A stretch of DNA of 64,000 nucleotides from Butyrivibrio sp. FCS014 (GTDB lineage Bacteria > Bacillota > Clostridia > Lachnospirales > Lachnospiraceae): positions 1,178,001 through 1,242,000 of the forward strand of contig NZ_JAHA01000019.1 in assembly GCF_000526935.1 (NCBI RefSeq). The letters are read 5' to 3'. Below are positions 32,542 to 42,233 of the stretch, in pieces. The number at the start of each line of letters is the position of its first letter. Position 1 is the first letter of the stretch. A program made the position numbers and the translations under genes. The notes beneath the pieces are model-generated. The model was not told the DNA's origin and made no database searches. It saw only the letters and a program-made list of their open reading frames with translations.

Positions 32542-34485
32542 TCACGTTCCTGTTGAATTGATAAGCTCTGAAGTCTTGGCCAGAGCCTCTTTTCTCTCCC
32601 TTGTCATGACGTATCTGTGAACATCGGGATGGTATGTTTCAACGATCTCCTTGACGATGTCGCGGATCTCGGGAGATTCCTCTCTTGCAGCCACGTTGAG
32701 TTTCTCAAGCTGGGAGAAGAATCGCATCTCGTCCATCTCGATGGGCTTTCCGATGTGGATCATCTTGTTGGCTGTGTCCTGGAGGCCTTCCTCGTCCATG
32801 AGCATCTCCTCGTAGAGTTTTTCGCCGGGACGAAGGCCTGTAAATTCGATCCTGATGTCCTCTCCAACCTTGTAGCCGGAAAGCTTGATGAGGTTCTCCG
32901 CAAGATCAAGGATCTTAACGGGCTCGCCCATATCAAGGACGAATATCTCGCCGCCCTTTGCAAAGGCTCCTGCCTGAAGCACAAGGGATACTGCTTCCGA
33001 AATGGTCATAAAATAACGAATGATATTAGGGTCTGTTACGGTAACGGGGCCGCCGGCTGCTATCTGCTTCTTGAAAAGCGGGATAACTGAGCCGTTGGAA
33101 CCAAGGACGTTTCCGAATCTTACTGCAACAAACTCTGTATCATAGTGCTTGTCAAAGGTCTGAATTATCATCTCACAGATTCTCTTGCTGGCTCCCATGA
33201 TATTGGTGGGGTTAACAGCTTTGTCCGTGGAGATCATAACGAACTTCTCGCAGCCGTTGGTGGCTGCTGCCATGGCAGTCTTGAAGGTTCCGAATACGTT
33301 GTTCTTGATGGCCTCTGTGGGGCTGTCCTCCATGAGAGGTACGTGCTTGTGGGCCGCTGCATGGTAGACGATCTCGGGCTTGTACTTTTCAAAGATGAGA
33401 TTGATCCTTAAGGTGTTGCGCACCGAAGCGATGAGCACCACAAGGTCGAGGTCAGGATACTTAACCTTCAGCTCCTGCTGTATGTCGTAGGCATTATTCT
33501 CGTAGATATCAACGATGATAAGGCGCTTGGGCTTGTGGTCTGCGATCTGTCTGCAGAGCTCCGAGCCGATGGAGCCGCCACCGCCTGTGACCATGATGGT
33601 CTTGCCCTTTACGTAACCTGCGATGGAATCAATATCAACTGATATCGGATCTCTTCCAAGAAGGTCCTCTACCTCAACATCACGAAGTCTTGATACATTA
33701 ACCTCGCCGTTTACCAGCTGATACATGCCGGGCAAAGAACGAAGCTTACAGTTGGTGTTCTTACAGATATCCAGGATCTTCTTGAGCTCCTGTCTGGATA
33801 CTGAGGGGATCGCTACGATGATCTCATCGATGTCGTAGAGGTCCGCGCACTCAACGATCCTGTCTCTTCCGCCTACAACGCGGATTCCCTGGATATATCT
33901 TCCCCACTTGTTGGTGTCGTCATCGATGATACATTTGATGGACATTGTGGAGTAATTGCTGGTGATGATGTCTTTGATGATGATATTGGCGGCCTCTCCG
34001 GCACCGATGATCATCACGGCCTTGCTGTTATTGCGGTTTCCTGCCTGCTGCTTCATGCTCCTGAAAAATCTGTAGGAGAATCTGCTGACGAAGATTCCGG
34101 TGATAAGAAGGAAGGTGTACAGGAAATAATAACTCTGGGGAACAGGCTGGCTCTGGGACTTGAAGAACTGAAGTCCGATGGCGTTTATAACACCGGAGAG
34201 CACGCAGGCCATGACCAGGTTCTGCATCTCCTTCTCACCTGCGTAGGCCCACAGGCTGTCGTAGAGCTTGAACAGGTAGAAAATGGCGATGGTGATGATA
34301 ATGTTAATGGGCAAAAAACCTGTGACGGGATCCAGGAAGTGTTCCGGAATACTGCTCACCTTGAACTCGTACCTCATGAGGATCGCCACGTAGCTGGCCC
34401 CGATAATGCAGAGGATATCGTAGATTATCAGTCCCACTCGCCTATAAAGTTTTTGGAAGTTAAAAGGTTCTTTTTTATTACTCAT
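32542..34485 (-). CDS. Membrane UDP-HexNAc 4,6-dehydratase, CapD/WbpM/PglF type
   Basis: A 647-residue protein. Four membrane segments lie in about residues 15-140, a first Rossmann domain at 155-285 (MIIGAGEAANIII) and the catalytic SDR domain from 294 with TGGGGSIG (300-307). In STDKAVNPTNIMGASKR the usual catalytic Tyr is Met, the known WbpM/PglF/CapD variant. It removes water from UDP-GlcNAc to give the 4-keto-6-deoxy sugar. It starts inside the stop of the polymerase-like gene (ATGA overlap). Confidence 0.93.
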   Translation of the reverse strand: MSNKKEPFNFQKLYRRVGLIIYDILCIIGASYVAILMRYEFKVSSIPEHFLDPVTGFLPINIIITIAIFYLFKLYDSLWAYAGEKEMQNLVMACVLSGVINAIGLQFFKSQSQPVPQSYYFLYTFLLITGIFVSRFSYRFFRSMKQQAGNRNNSKAVMIIGAGEAANIIIKDIITSNYSTMSIKCIIDDDTNKWGRYIQGIRVVGGRDRIVECADLYDIDEIIVAIPSVSRQELKKILDICKNTNCKLRSLPGMYQLVNGEVNVSRLRDVEVEDLLGRDPISVDIDSIAGYVKGKTIMVTGGGGSIGSELCRQIADHKPKRLIIVDIYENNAYDIQQELKVKYPDLDLVVLIASVRNTLRINLIFEKYKPEIVYHAAAHKHVPLMEDSPTEAIKNNVFGTFKTAMAAATNGCEKFVMISTDKAVNPTNIMGASKRICEMIIQTFDKHYDTEFVAVRFGNVLGSNGSVIPLFKKQIAAGGPVTVTDPNIIRYFMTISEAVSLVLQAGAFAKGGEIFVLDMGEPVKILDLAENLIKLSGYKVGEDIRIEFTGLRPGEKLYEEMLMDEEGLQDTANKMIHIGKPIEMDEMRFFSQLEKLNVAAREESPEIRDIVKEIVETYHPDVHRYVMTRERKEALAKTSELINSTGT

Positions 34486-37151
34486 TTCTCTTTGATCCTA
34501 TATGTCAGCGGTGCCAAAGACAGCATCAGCGCTATGGTCATAGGGTTACTGTACTGGAATACCCACTCTGAGATTCCTGCAACCGCAAAGCCGATAATGA
34601 TGGCGCAGGTAACCAGTGAAAGGGGCTCTTCCTCTCTTTTTCTCAAATAATATCTGATGCCTGAAACCAGGGCGACAACAAGGGTTATCGCAAAAAGAAT
34701 TCCCGTGGGAATGCCGTGGTCATGGGCAACCTGAATGTATGTGTTGTGGGCGTGGATGGCGATCTCTCCGTTGGGAAGAGGAACACCCATCTCATCGTGT
34801 CCCGTCATATTGAGCTGCTTTAAGTATGACTTAAAAATCGTGATCCTGCCATTGGAAATTACATCCAAAGGATTGGAGGTGTCAACGTAGTCCTCAAGCT
34901 CGTCGTGGACAACAGAGGCCACTTGGCTAAGAATCTCCGCCTCCGCGTTAGTCTTGCTAACCGCAGCCAGCAGGCCGTCGCCGGGCAGTACCGCATCGCC
35001 GGGGAGGTCGATGGCGCCGGTTCCCTGATTGGCGGGATTGTCCGGGCTCTCGTCATAAGGCCGTCCGTAGTCGTCGTAAAGCGGCGCACCGCTTGGGCCG
35101 TCATAGTTGTAGATATCAATGGGGTACTGATAAACTCCCACCTCTGCCCCGAGGATCTTGCTCATAAAGAGGTTTGCAAATCTCTCAACGCACATGAAGT
35201 TGGTGTTGTCCCAGTCTGCGCCGCCCCTTACGAACTCATCGGCATCGTCGATGGCGTAGTACACGGGGTCTGCTGCCATGGTGGGCAGTATCCTCTGCAA
35301 AGTAAAAGCTGCAGGGAAGCACAGCAAAACTGATAAAACCAGCACCGCCAGTATCCTTCCAAGCTGCCGTCTGTGGCAGGCCACCACTACGACCAGCACC
35401 AGAAGCGCTGTTCCCGCAATAGCTGCGTAGGCAGTCCTTGAAACGGTGAAGATGGCATAGGACATGATAAATCCAAAAAGAGTCATCTCCTTCCAGGCAG
35501 AAACGATAACTCCCCTAAGGTTAGTGCCCTTGGGAAGCGCCACCACCTTGACGATGAGCATCACCAGAGCCGCTGCCCCCATAAAGGTCAGATACTCGGC
35601 GGTCACCGTTACAGTGTGGAATATGAAGCCGAATCTTCCGCTGACATAGCCGGTAAAATACCTGTGAAGCCAGCTGAACATCAGCGAAATGGCAAAGTTC
35701 ATCATAAGTCCTCCGGAGAGGATCTTGTAAAAGTCTTTCTTCTTGTTCCAGGAACCGATCCTGATATAGAAGGCCGTGTAAACAAGAGCAAGGTAAATGC
35801 CCCAGACCCTGGTGTTCCTGAATACGATCATGGCCACAAACAGCGCGATCAAAAGGATTCCGAACAGTGTTGGCCTAACGAGATGTATCTTTTCCCTGTG
35901 GGCAGGTGCCTCGTTCCTGTCACGGATCGCAATCACCGCAAGGCGCACCAGGTTAAGTGCCACCAGCCCCGCCAAAATGCCGATGATCACTGTAAGCATC
36001 AGCACCTTGTTGTGGAGGTCATACTCAAACTCCCCGAAGTACTTCCTGTGATAGTCAAAATATCTGTAGCCGTAAAGCCCGGCGCCGATAACCCACACCA
36101 GGTTGTAAATATTGAAAAACTCCTTCAAAGAGAAGGTAAACAGCAGCATCACAAGAAGCCATACCGTCAGCTGCCTCTCGGAAATGCTGTGATAAATATC
36201 GAAAAGATCGTTCATGTACTGTGAGCCGTACCAGATGGCCATGGCCATGGAGAACATGATGGCCAGATACTGGGCCCTGTCCTCGTTTCGAAGGCTCTGC
36301 CAGAAGGAAATCCCCACCTCATGCCGTATTGGCTTGTGGTTTATGGCGTAAAGCACGATAACTGCTGCCACCAGAAGTCCTATCTCATAGAAAATGATGT
36401 CCGTAGCCCTTGAATCAAAGACCTTAAGCGGGAACACCATGATCATCAGCGCTCCGAAAAACAGCACCGCTACCGGGTTTGCAACGCACCTTACGGTCTG
36501 CCACACAGTGACAATGCCGTCTTTTTCGGCATTCTTCCTGAAATATACCCTGGTCAAAAGACACATCACAAAAGCCACAGCTGCGATAATGCCTATGATC
36601 CCCAGAGAGCGCCCCTTTGAAAGCGGCAGCCTGTAATTATAGAAAGCCGCCATATGAAGCCCCTCTATGGGGTTGTAGTCGCAGGTAAGATTTCCAACGT
36701 ATGCGGGCTGATCCGAAACCGTCTCAAACGCCACCTTATATTTGGACCTGCAGTCCACCATTTTAACCGCATATTTCTTGCCGACTTCAAGGTTTATGTC
36801 CATGGGAATGTTCACATACCCCGGAACCACGCACTCATTGGTGTCCCTGAATACCTTCAGCATCATTGCGCCGTTCTCGTCGTAGAGGATAGCTCCGATA
36901 TACCGGCCCTTTTCAACCTCAGTAACATACACATCGACGGAGCTCAGCCTGTTGTACTGGGCTACAAACTCCTGCATGATCTTGCCACGCTCAAAGTTGA
37001 TGTAATCCGACTCCGACACGATGGTGCCGCCGCCTGAAGTCTGTGTAACCGCGGTAAAGAGTCTGAATGGCCATATTGTCAAAATGCCTATCAGGGCAAA
37101 TGCGATGATAACCGCCCTGACAGCCGTACTTTTACTGATTGTAGTTCTCAT
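34482..37151 (-). CDS. O-antigen polymerase/ligase-like membrane protein
   Basis: An 889-residue protein with about 14-16 membrane segments. The N terminus (about 35-165) is an extracytoplasmic domain after one signal-anchor helix. A second large loop (about 640-790) is acidic and Pro/Gly-rich (DYGRPYDESPDNPANQG). It ends in AIHAHNTYIQVAHDHGIP, the His-containing motif of the Wzy/WaaL family, before the last helices. It probably polymerises or transfers lipid-linked units on the outer membrane face. It is much longer than typical Wzy proteins (about 400-450 residues). Ribosome site GGGAG. Confidence 0.8.
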   Translation of the reverse strand: MRTTISKSTAVRAVIIAFALIGILTIWPFRLFTAVTQTSGGGTIVSESDYINFERGKIMQEFVAQYNRLSSVDVYVTEVEKGRYIGAILYDENGAMMLKVFRDTNECVVPGYVNIPMDINLEVGKKYAVKMVDCRSKYKVAFETVSDQPAYVGNLTCDYNPIEGLHMAAFYNYRLPLSKGRSLGIIGIIAAVAFVMCLLTRVYFRKNAEKDGIVTVWQTVRCVANPVAVLFFGALMIMVFPLKVFDSRATDIIFYEIGLLVAAVIVLYAINHKPIRHEVGISFWQSLRNEDRAQYLAIMFSMAMAIWYGSQYMNDLFDIYHSISERQLTVWLLVMLLFTFSLKEFFNIYNLVWVIGAGLYGYRYFDYHRKYFGEFEYDLHNKVLMLTVIIGILAGLVALNLVRLAVIAIRDRNEAPAHREKIHLVRPTLFGILLIALFVAMIVFRNTRVWGIYLALVYTAFYIRIGSWNKKKDFYKILSGGLMMNFAISLMFSWLHRYFTGYVSGRFGFIFHTVTVTAEYLTFMGAAALVMLIVKVVALPKGTNLRGVIVSAWKEMTLFGFIMSYAIFTVSRTAYAAIAGTALLVLVVVVACHRRQLGRILAVLVLSVLLCFPAAFTLQRILPTMAADPVYYAIDDADEFVRGGADWDNTNFMCVERFANLFMSKILGAEVGVYQYPIDIYNYDGPSGAPLYDDYGRPYDESPDNPANQGTGAIDLPGDAVLPGDGLLAAVSKTNAEAEILSQVASVVHDELEDYVDTSNPLDVISNGRITIFKSYLKQLNMTGHDEMGVPLPNGEIAIHAHNTYIQVAHDHGIPTGILFAITLVVALVSGIRYYLRKREEEPLSLVTCAIIIGFAVAGISEWVFQYSNPMTIALMLSLAPLTYRIKEK

Positions 37152-37206
37152 TCTCCCAATTGCCTCTCAAAAAAACCATCACAAAATAATACCACACACG
37201 TGGCTC

Positions 37207-38841
37207 TTAATCAAACCGCCCGGTCGCCTGAAGAAGCGGCGCCGCAAGCCACAGGTACAGCACATACCTCACAAGGTAAGTTGGCCCCAGAAGCACCGTT
37301 AAGAAAGTCAGTACTATAGGCAGGAACATCAGAACTCCCTTGTATTTCCTGCGATAGATCCTGTAGAAGAGCACAAACATGAACAGTATCACATACAGCC
37401 CCGGGGAAAAGAAAAGGTGGATCACCGGAAGGTCGCTCTGGAAAGTCCCGATGGAAAGGTATCTGTAGAGCTCATCCAGAGGCTTAAGCACGCTCTTTCG
37501 CTCGCCGGGAACCTCCACCTCATAGCCGAAGTAGGAGCTCTCCTCGTAGGTAAAGGTGTACATACTGTTTCCCTTGTAAACGTTGATCACCGCCGGGGGA
37601 TACACATAGCCATAGGAAGTCAGCATCCATGCATTCACATAGGTCATGGGATGCTTAAGTGCCAGCTTTTTCCATACTTTCCAGAAACCTGCACTGTCCT
37701 TTTCGTAAAGGTCATTGTTAAATCCAAGCTTCACCATATCCGAGAGCCTTGGAGTGTACTTTTCAAGGTTTTCCTCAGGGATATAGGCCGTGATGGCCTC
37801 GATATCCTCTGCAGTCAGTTCATCCTTCTCATAGTTGTAGACCCTTGCCAGCTGCATTATAGGCACCGTCAGCATCTCCTGATGGTGGGTTCCCTCGCTC
37901 ACGTGGCAGGCCGCGCTAAGAAGCGGCGAGATCACCAGATACAGCACCACCGGCGCAATGAGCATCGGTGTAAGAAGGCTCTTTAGCCGTTTTCTAAAGT
38001 GAATCAGTGCAAAGGGCACAAACACAAGATACGCATAAAAGCCGTTGTGCCTGAAAAGCGGCATAACTGTTGCTGTCAGGATAAAAAGAGCCATCATTTT
38101 CCGGTTGGCTGCAAAGCCCTCCGGGTCTTCCGAAAGCTTTGCCAAAAGAACCGTCAAAAGAAGCAAAAGCGCCGAAAACAGGCCGTCCTTGCAGGAACAC
38201 AGGGTGTACATGACGATGGTTGGAAATGCGCCGTAATAAAGAACCCAGAGTATCCGGCTCTTTTTCCCGATGCCCTTCTTCTGCATGTAGGTAATGGCAT
38301 AGGAATAGATTGCAGTCATCACCAGCATCTGAAGCACCAGGTAGGTGAAGATGCCTGCGTTCCAGGAGCCTGTAACCTTGTGGACAAGGGCGATGGTGCC
38401 CCCAAGAAGCAGCACGTGCAAAAGCGGATGGTGAGTGGTGAAGGTCCTTGTCAGGACTTCGTTAAGCTCATCTGCCGCATCATATACAAAAAAGCCCGGA
38501 AATTCTGCCATAAACACAGGGATACTGAGCAGTATCATGCAGCCCCAGTTTACAAAGAAATCTCTTTTCCCGGGAAGATCGCTGTCCTGGTAGACGGGGA
38601 GCTTTATAAAGCCAAAGAGTTTTCGCCCTTCAAGGGCAAGGTTGTAGCCCCTCCAGATGTATCTGGTGTCCATGGCGATTATCACAATGAGCATGCCCCA
38701 TACCAGCAGAAAATTCCTGTCGGAAAGATCGATGCGGTCCAGCTTTTCCAGCTGATAGCCAAGGGCTAAAAAGGTTCCTGTCAAAATGCCAAACAAGCCT
38801 GACAAAAGCCAGGCTCTGTTGTTGTCTCTATCATTTTTCAT
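37207..38841 (-). CDS. DUF6020-like multi-pass membrane protein, possible GT-C glycosyltransferase
   Basis: A 544-residue protein with about 12 membrane segments. After the third helix an extracytoplasmic EFPGFFVYDAADEL stretch and THHPLLHVLLLGG give the Asp/His-rich first-loop pattern of the DUF6020 family, which resembles GT-C enzymes that use polyprenyl-phosphate sugars. A large soluble loop (about 355-470) precedes the last helices. The start ATG at 38841 lies within the GtrB-like gene upstream (11-base overlap). Pairing with GtrB-like and GtrA-like proteins in the locus supports a sugar-transfer role. Confidence 0.7.
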   Translation of the reverse strand: MKNDRDNNRAWLLSGLFGILTGTFLALGYQLEKLDRIDLSDRNFLLVWGMLIVIIAMDTRYIWRGYNLALEGRKLFGFIKLPVYQDSDLPGKRDFFVNWGCMILLSIPVFMAEFPGFFVYDAADELNEVLTRTFTTHHPLLHVLLLGGTIALVHKVTGSWNAGIFTYLVLQMLVMTAIYSYAITYMQKKGIGKKSRILWVLYYGAFPTIVMYTLCSCKDGLFSALLLLLTVLLAKLSEDPEGFAANRKMMALFILTATVMPLFRHNGFYAYLVFVPFALIHFRKRLKSLLTPMLIAPVVLYLVISPLLSAACHVSEGTHHQEMLTVPIMQLARVYNYEKDELTAEDIEAITAYIPEENLEKYTPRLSDMVKLGFNNDLYEKDSAGFWKVWKKLALKHPMTYVNAWMLTSYGYVYPPAVINVYKGNSMYTFTYEESSYFGYEVEVPGERKSVLKPLDELYRYLSIGTFQSDLPVIHLFFSPGLYVILFMFVLFYRIYRRKYKGVLMFLPIVLTFLTVLLGPTYLVRYVLYLWLAAPLLQATGRFD

Positions 38842-39775
38842 CACGGGTAGTCTCCCGAATCACAAATTGCGGATTGTTGTTCTGGGAAATGTAGAGTCTT
38901 CCCAGGTATTCGCCGATCATGCCCAGCATCAGCATCAGCATTCCTCCGATGAAAATCACGGCGCTCATAAGGGCAGAAAAGCCCACGGGCACGTCAGGAA
39001 GAACGAATTTCTTGATGATGGTGTAAATGCCGTAGATAAAGCCAAGGATGGCGAAAAGTGTGCCGGTTGCGGTGGCGATTCGAAGGGGCTTTACGGAAAA
39101 GGCGGTAAAGCCGTTGATCCAGAGGGCCATAAGCTTACTGAAGGTGTATCCGCTGGTGCCAACCTCTCTTGCCCTGTGGGTAACGTCAACGTTCACGATA
39201 TTTCTGGTGGTGCGAAGCACAAGGCCGATAACGTAGGGGTAGGAGCTGGTGTACTTTATCATCTCATCCACCACAAAGCGCCTTGCGGCGAAATAGCTGG
39301 AAACATACAGCTCCTTGGGCTTACCCAGCATAGCGCCGGCCATCCACTCGTTCATTGCGGTTCCGAAGTTCCTGAAAAGGTTGTGCTTCTTGTGGCTGTA
39401 TCTTGCATAAGCTACGTCTGCCCCTGCTTCCAGGGCTGCGATGAGCTTGTCTGCTTCATTTGCCGGGGTCTGTCCGTCGTCATCAAGACAGATAACGTAG
39501 TCTCCGTCTGCGGCGTTGAGGCCTGCCATAAGGGCTGCGTGCTGGCCAAAGTTCTTGGCAAGGTTTATTCCAAGAACCCTGTTATCGTCCCTGCCTGCAG
39601 CAATCTTCTGCAGAGTGTCCCATGTATCATCGGGAGAACCGTCATTTATCAGGGTTATGTCGTAGTCGTAACCTGCCATCCCCTTCATGGTCTCATCTAT
39701 CTCATTTATTACCCCGCCGATGGTCTTGGAAGACCTGTAGCAGGGGATCACAAAACTAATCTTCTTATCTGCCAT
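38831..39775 (-). CDS. GtrB-like polyprenyl-phosphate glycosyltransferase (GT2)
   Basis: A 314-residue protein. The GT2 domain has ISFVIPCYRSSKTI, LINDGSPDDT and CLDDDGQTP (the DxD region), followed by two C-terminal membrane helices (about 235-260 and 268-292) of the GtrB/DPM1 type. Such enzymes load a sugar on undecaprenyl phosphate for later transfer outside the cell by a GT-C protein. The downstream DUF6020-like gene overlaps it and may be that partner. Confidence 0.9.
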   Translation of the reverse strand: MADKKISFVIPCYRSSKTIGGVINEIDETMKGMAGYDYDITLINDGSPDDTWDTLQKIAAGRDDNRVLGINLAKNFGQHAALMAGLNAADGDYVICLDDDGQTPANEADKLIAALEAGADVAYARYSHKKHNLFRNFGTAMNEWMAGAMLGKPKELYVSSYFAARRFVVDEMIKYTSSYPYVIGLVLRTTRNIVNVDVTHRAREVGTSGYTFSKLMALWINGFTAFSVKPLRIATATGTLFAILGFIYGIYTIIKKFVLPDVPVGFSALMSAVIFIGGMLMLMLGMIGEYLGRLYISQNNNPQFVIRETTRDEK

Positions 39776-39789
39776 TTTTAATGAACCTT

Positions 39790-40320
39790 TCAGTCTGTCA
39801 GTGTTTTTTCCATCAATATCATATCATCTTTTTGGCCGTCACTGCACTCAACCTGCGGAAGATCCGCGGTTTTTGCAAAGCCTGCGTGCTGATAGCTCCT
39901 GATTGCCACGGTGTTGAAGGCAAAAGCTCTAAGGATCAGCTTCTTAAGCCCAAGTTCATCCCTTGCATACTCTGTTGCAAGAACCGCAGCTTCGCTGCCG
40001 TAGCCCAGTCCCAGAGCATCCTCTTCGCCGATAAAGATGCCGTACTCTGCGCTGTCCTCTTCCCGGTTGATATCCCGAAGATGCAGGCACCCGATGGGGC
40101 GATTGTCCCTTCCGTTCTCGCAGATAACAAGCTGCACCACTTTCCCGGTATCAAGCATGGTCTCTTTCCAGGTCTTCATGCCCTCCACCGTAAAGTCTTT
40201 TCTGTATACATGATTGTTTCTTATCCGGTCCTTGTTTCGCCACTCCACAACCAGAGGGAAATCCGCCTCTTCTATGGGCCGTAGGGAAACCTTGGGGCCT
40301 ACTTTTACAAACTCAGTCAT
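39790..40320 (-). CDS. GNAT-family N-acetyltransferase
   Basis: A 176-residue GNAT protein: LRPIEEADFPLVVEWRN at the N terminus, IGEEDALGLGYGSEAAVLATEYA as the acetyl-CoA pyrophosphate-binding motif A, and AFNTVAIRSYQHAGF as motif B. It resembles RimJ/PseH/WecD-type enzymes. With aminotransferases at 31189 and 42234 in the same transcript, N-acetylation of a 4-amino sugar nucleotide is the likely job, filling the PglD or WecD role. GGAGA ribosome site. Confidence 0.85.
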   Translation of the reverse strand: MTEFVKVGPKVSLRPIEEADFPLVVEWRNKDRIRNNHVYRKDFTVEGMKTWKETMLDTGKVVQLVICENGRDNRPIGCLHLRDINREEDSAEYGIFIGEEDALGLGYGSEAAVLATEYARDELGLKKLILRAFAFNTVAIRSYQHAGFAKTADLPQVECSDGQKDDMILMEKTLTD

Positions 40321-40403
40321 TGAATCTCCATTTCTTTATATAGCCGCGCCATTCATGATATTCTGCCGCTCTCCGGACACCATGCAAAATGCGCGATTCG
40401 TTG

Positions 40404-42218
40404 TCACTGCGGGCTTACGCTGTACACTGCGAACACATCTGCCACAAGGTCCACCTGCTCTATGGCCACGGTCTTTCCCTTGTCCTTGTAATAATCGGAA
40501 AGCCATCCTGTGTCCTTGCCCTTAAGCTGCACCATGTAGACATTATCTAGAAGAAGTGCCTTCTCCATGCTCTCAAAGCCGTTGTTCATAAGCTTTTTAT
40601 AGTACAGCGGGCTCTTGGAGGCCCAGCCTCCCATGAGATCGTGGTTTGCTTCGCTGTTGTCCACGTTCTCAAACATCTTCTCCGAGAAGGTCTCCTCCTC
40701 ATAGTCTATGGCATCCGCCACAGAAACGCCGGTGTACACATCCACAAAGTAGAAGCTGTCCTCATGTTCATCAAAGTACTCATACAGCGGGCCGTAGTGC
40801 TGCCGCATGCTGTCTCTGTCCTTCATCTCCGCATTTATAATGTTCACCTGGTTGGGCACTGAAACCGCCGCCACAAGAGCTGCTATCACCACGGGGATGA
40901 ACACGTTCCTGCGGTAATTCTCGCATCCAACAAGGATCATTCCCACAAGAATGCCGATCTCCACCAGATACAGAGGATGGGTTATCCTCACGGGATCCCT
41001 GCCCCTTACAATGATGTAGAGCCAGAGGGTGCTCCTGCAGGCAAACAATAGTGCCAGCATTGCCACCACAGGCAGTCTCTTCTCCTTCTGCTTTCCGAAG
41101 AGATAGAGAATAAGGGTTCCCAGATACAAAACACCTGCTATTATATTCCATGGGAAATCCGACATAGGGTATTGATAGCTCTTTTGCGCGGCTATGTGCC
41201 TTAGCCTGTAAAGGTACTCAGGTACTGCATTTATGAGCTGCTGCATAAGCGGTATCTCGTCGGTCTTAAGCTTGTCCGCATATGAAGCCACAGCCCTTAA
41301 GATATCGGCATTTATCTCCTCGTCCAGACCGAAGTTGTAATTTATCAGCAGCTGCTGCTCGCTTTTGTCCAGGCCTATCCCGTCGTAGAACGCCTTGTTC
41401 TGCGCATAATCCGGGATGTACTGGAAATCGTAGAGCTCCGTTCTTGCATCAAACAGGCGGTTAAAGTCCTTCCAGTCAGGAGTCGAATAAGCTGCCCTGT
41501 GGGCGATCTGCCCTATAAGGAGGCACAAAACCAGCGCCACGCACAGTTTAACGTAGGTTGTAAACAGCTCTTTTCTTGCGCCGGCACGGGAAACCATGAT
41601 GCTTCCATCCTGCTTGTCCTGCAAAGACAGCCGCTCCAGCCACCACTTGGACAATATCCCCACTCCCACCATGGGAAGGGTCAAAAGAAGCATCTCGGAC
41701 CTTATAAGGTACGCAAGTAATATAAGAAGTACCGGGAGGATGAAGGCTCTTTTCCCGGAGTCTTTACCGGTCATGATAAGGAATATGGCCGTGGCTGACA
41801 AAAAGCCGCAGTTGAAGGTGTACTGCACGAACAGGAAATGTGCTCCCACAGCGCCAAGCATGAAGGCCAGTTCCATGGCTCCCACTTCAACCTTAAGGAG
41901 GTTGTCGCTGCAGAGCTTAAGGGATCTGTAAAACACAATGAATACGCACAGATACTGGCAGGTGCACAAAAAAATGCCGTACCAGTCAAAGCTCCATGCC
42001 GCCCGGTACAAAAGGGCGATAAAGGCGCTTATGGGGTACAGCATCTGTATGTTGTGTCCGGCAGGAGTTCCGGTGTAGGCTCCCGATAAAATGTCCTTCA
42101 TCAGGACATCGTCGTTGAGGTCAAAGTAATGATCCCCAAAAAAGCCCGCAAAAACCACGACTGCCACAGTCATAAGAACAGAAACTATGAAGTTCGGGCT
42201 GATGCGCGTCTTTTTCAT
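40404..42218 (-). CDS. Multi-pass membrane protein, possible GT-C glycosyltransferase
   Basis: A 604-residue protein I cannot place in a named family. An N-terminal helix (about 9-27) is followed by an acidic loop HYFDLNDDVLMKDILSG, then about nine to ten more helices up to residue 460, and a C-terminal extracytoplasmic domain of about 130 residues. The acidic first loop and the soluble tail resemble GT-C enzymes. It lies between the WecE-like and GNAT genes. GGAGC ribosome site. Confidence 0.6.
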   Translation of the reverse strand: MKKTRISPNFIVSVLMTVAVVVFAGFFGDHYFDLNDDVLMKDILSGAYTGTPAGHNIQMLYPISAFIALLYRAAWSFDWYGIFLCTCQYLCVFIVFYRSLKLCSDNLLKVEVGAMELAFMLGAVGAHFLFVQYTFNCGFLSATAIFLIMTGKDSGKRAFILPVLLILLAYLIRSEMLLLTLPMVGVGILSKWWLERLSLQDKQDGSIMVSRAGARKELFTTYVKLCVALVLCLLIGQIAHRAAYSTPDWKDFNRLFDARTELYDFQYIPDYAQNKAFYDGIGLDKSEQQLLINYNFGLDEEINADILRAVASYADKLKTDEIPLMQQLINAVPEYLYRLRHIAAQKSYQYPMSDFPWNIIAGVLYLGTLILYLFGKQKEKRLPVVAMLALLFACRSTLWLYIIVRGRDPVRITHPLYLVEIGILVGMILVGCENYRRNVFIPVVIAALVAAVSVPNQVNIINAEMKDRDSMRQHYGPLYEYFDEHEDSFYFVDVYTGVSVADAIDYEEETFSEKMFENVDNSEANHDLMGGWASKSPLYYKKLMNNGFESMEKALLLDNVYMVQLKGKDTGWLSDYYKDKGKTVAIEQVDLVADVFAVYSVSPQ

Positions 42219-42233
42219 ATGAATGCTCCGGAA

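Noticed and set aside
31081..32556. 491-codon plus-strand open frame
   Set aside because: Antisense to the clear DegT-family aminotransferase gene, with the codon pattern of a mirror frame and no recognisable domain.
38786..39781. 331-codon plus-strand open frame
   Set aside because: Complete antisense shadow of the GtrB-like gene; rich in His/Gly/Cys as expected for mirror frames.
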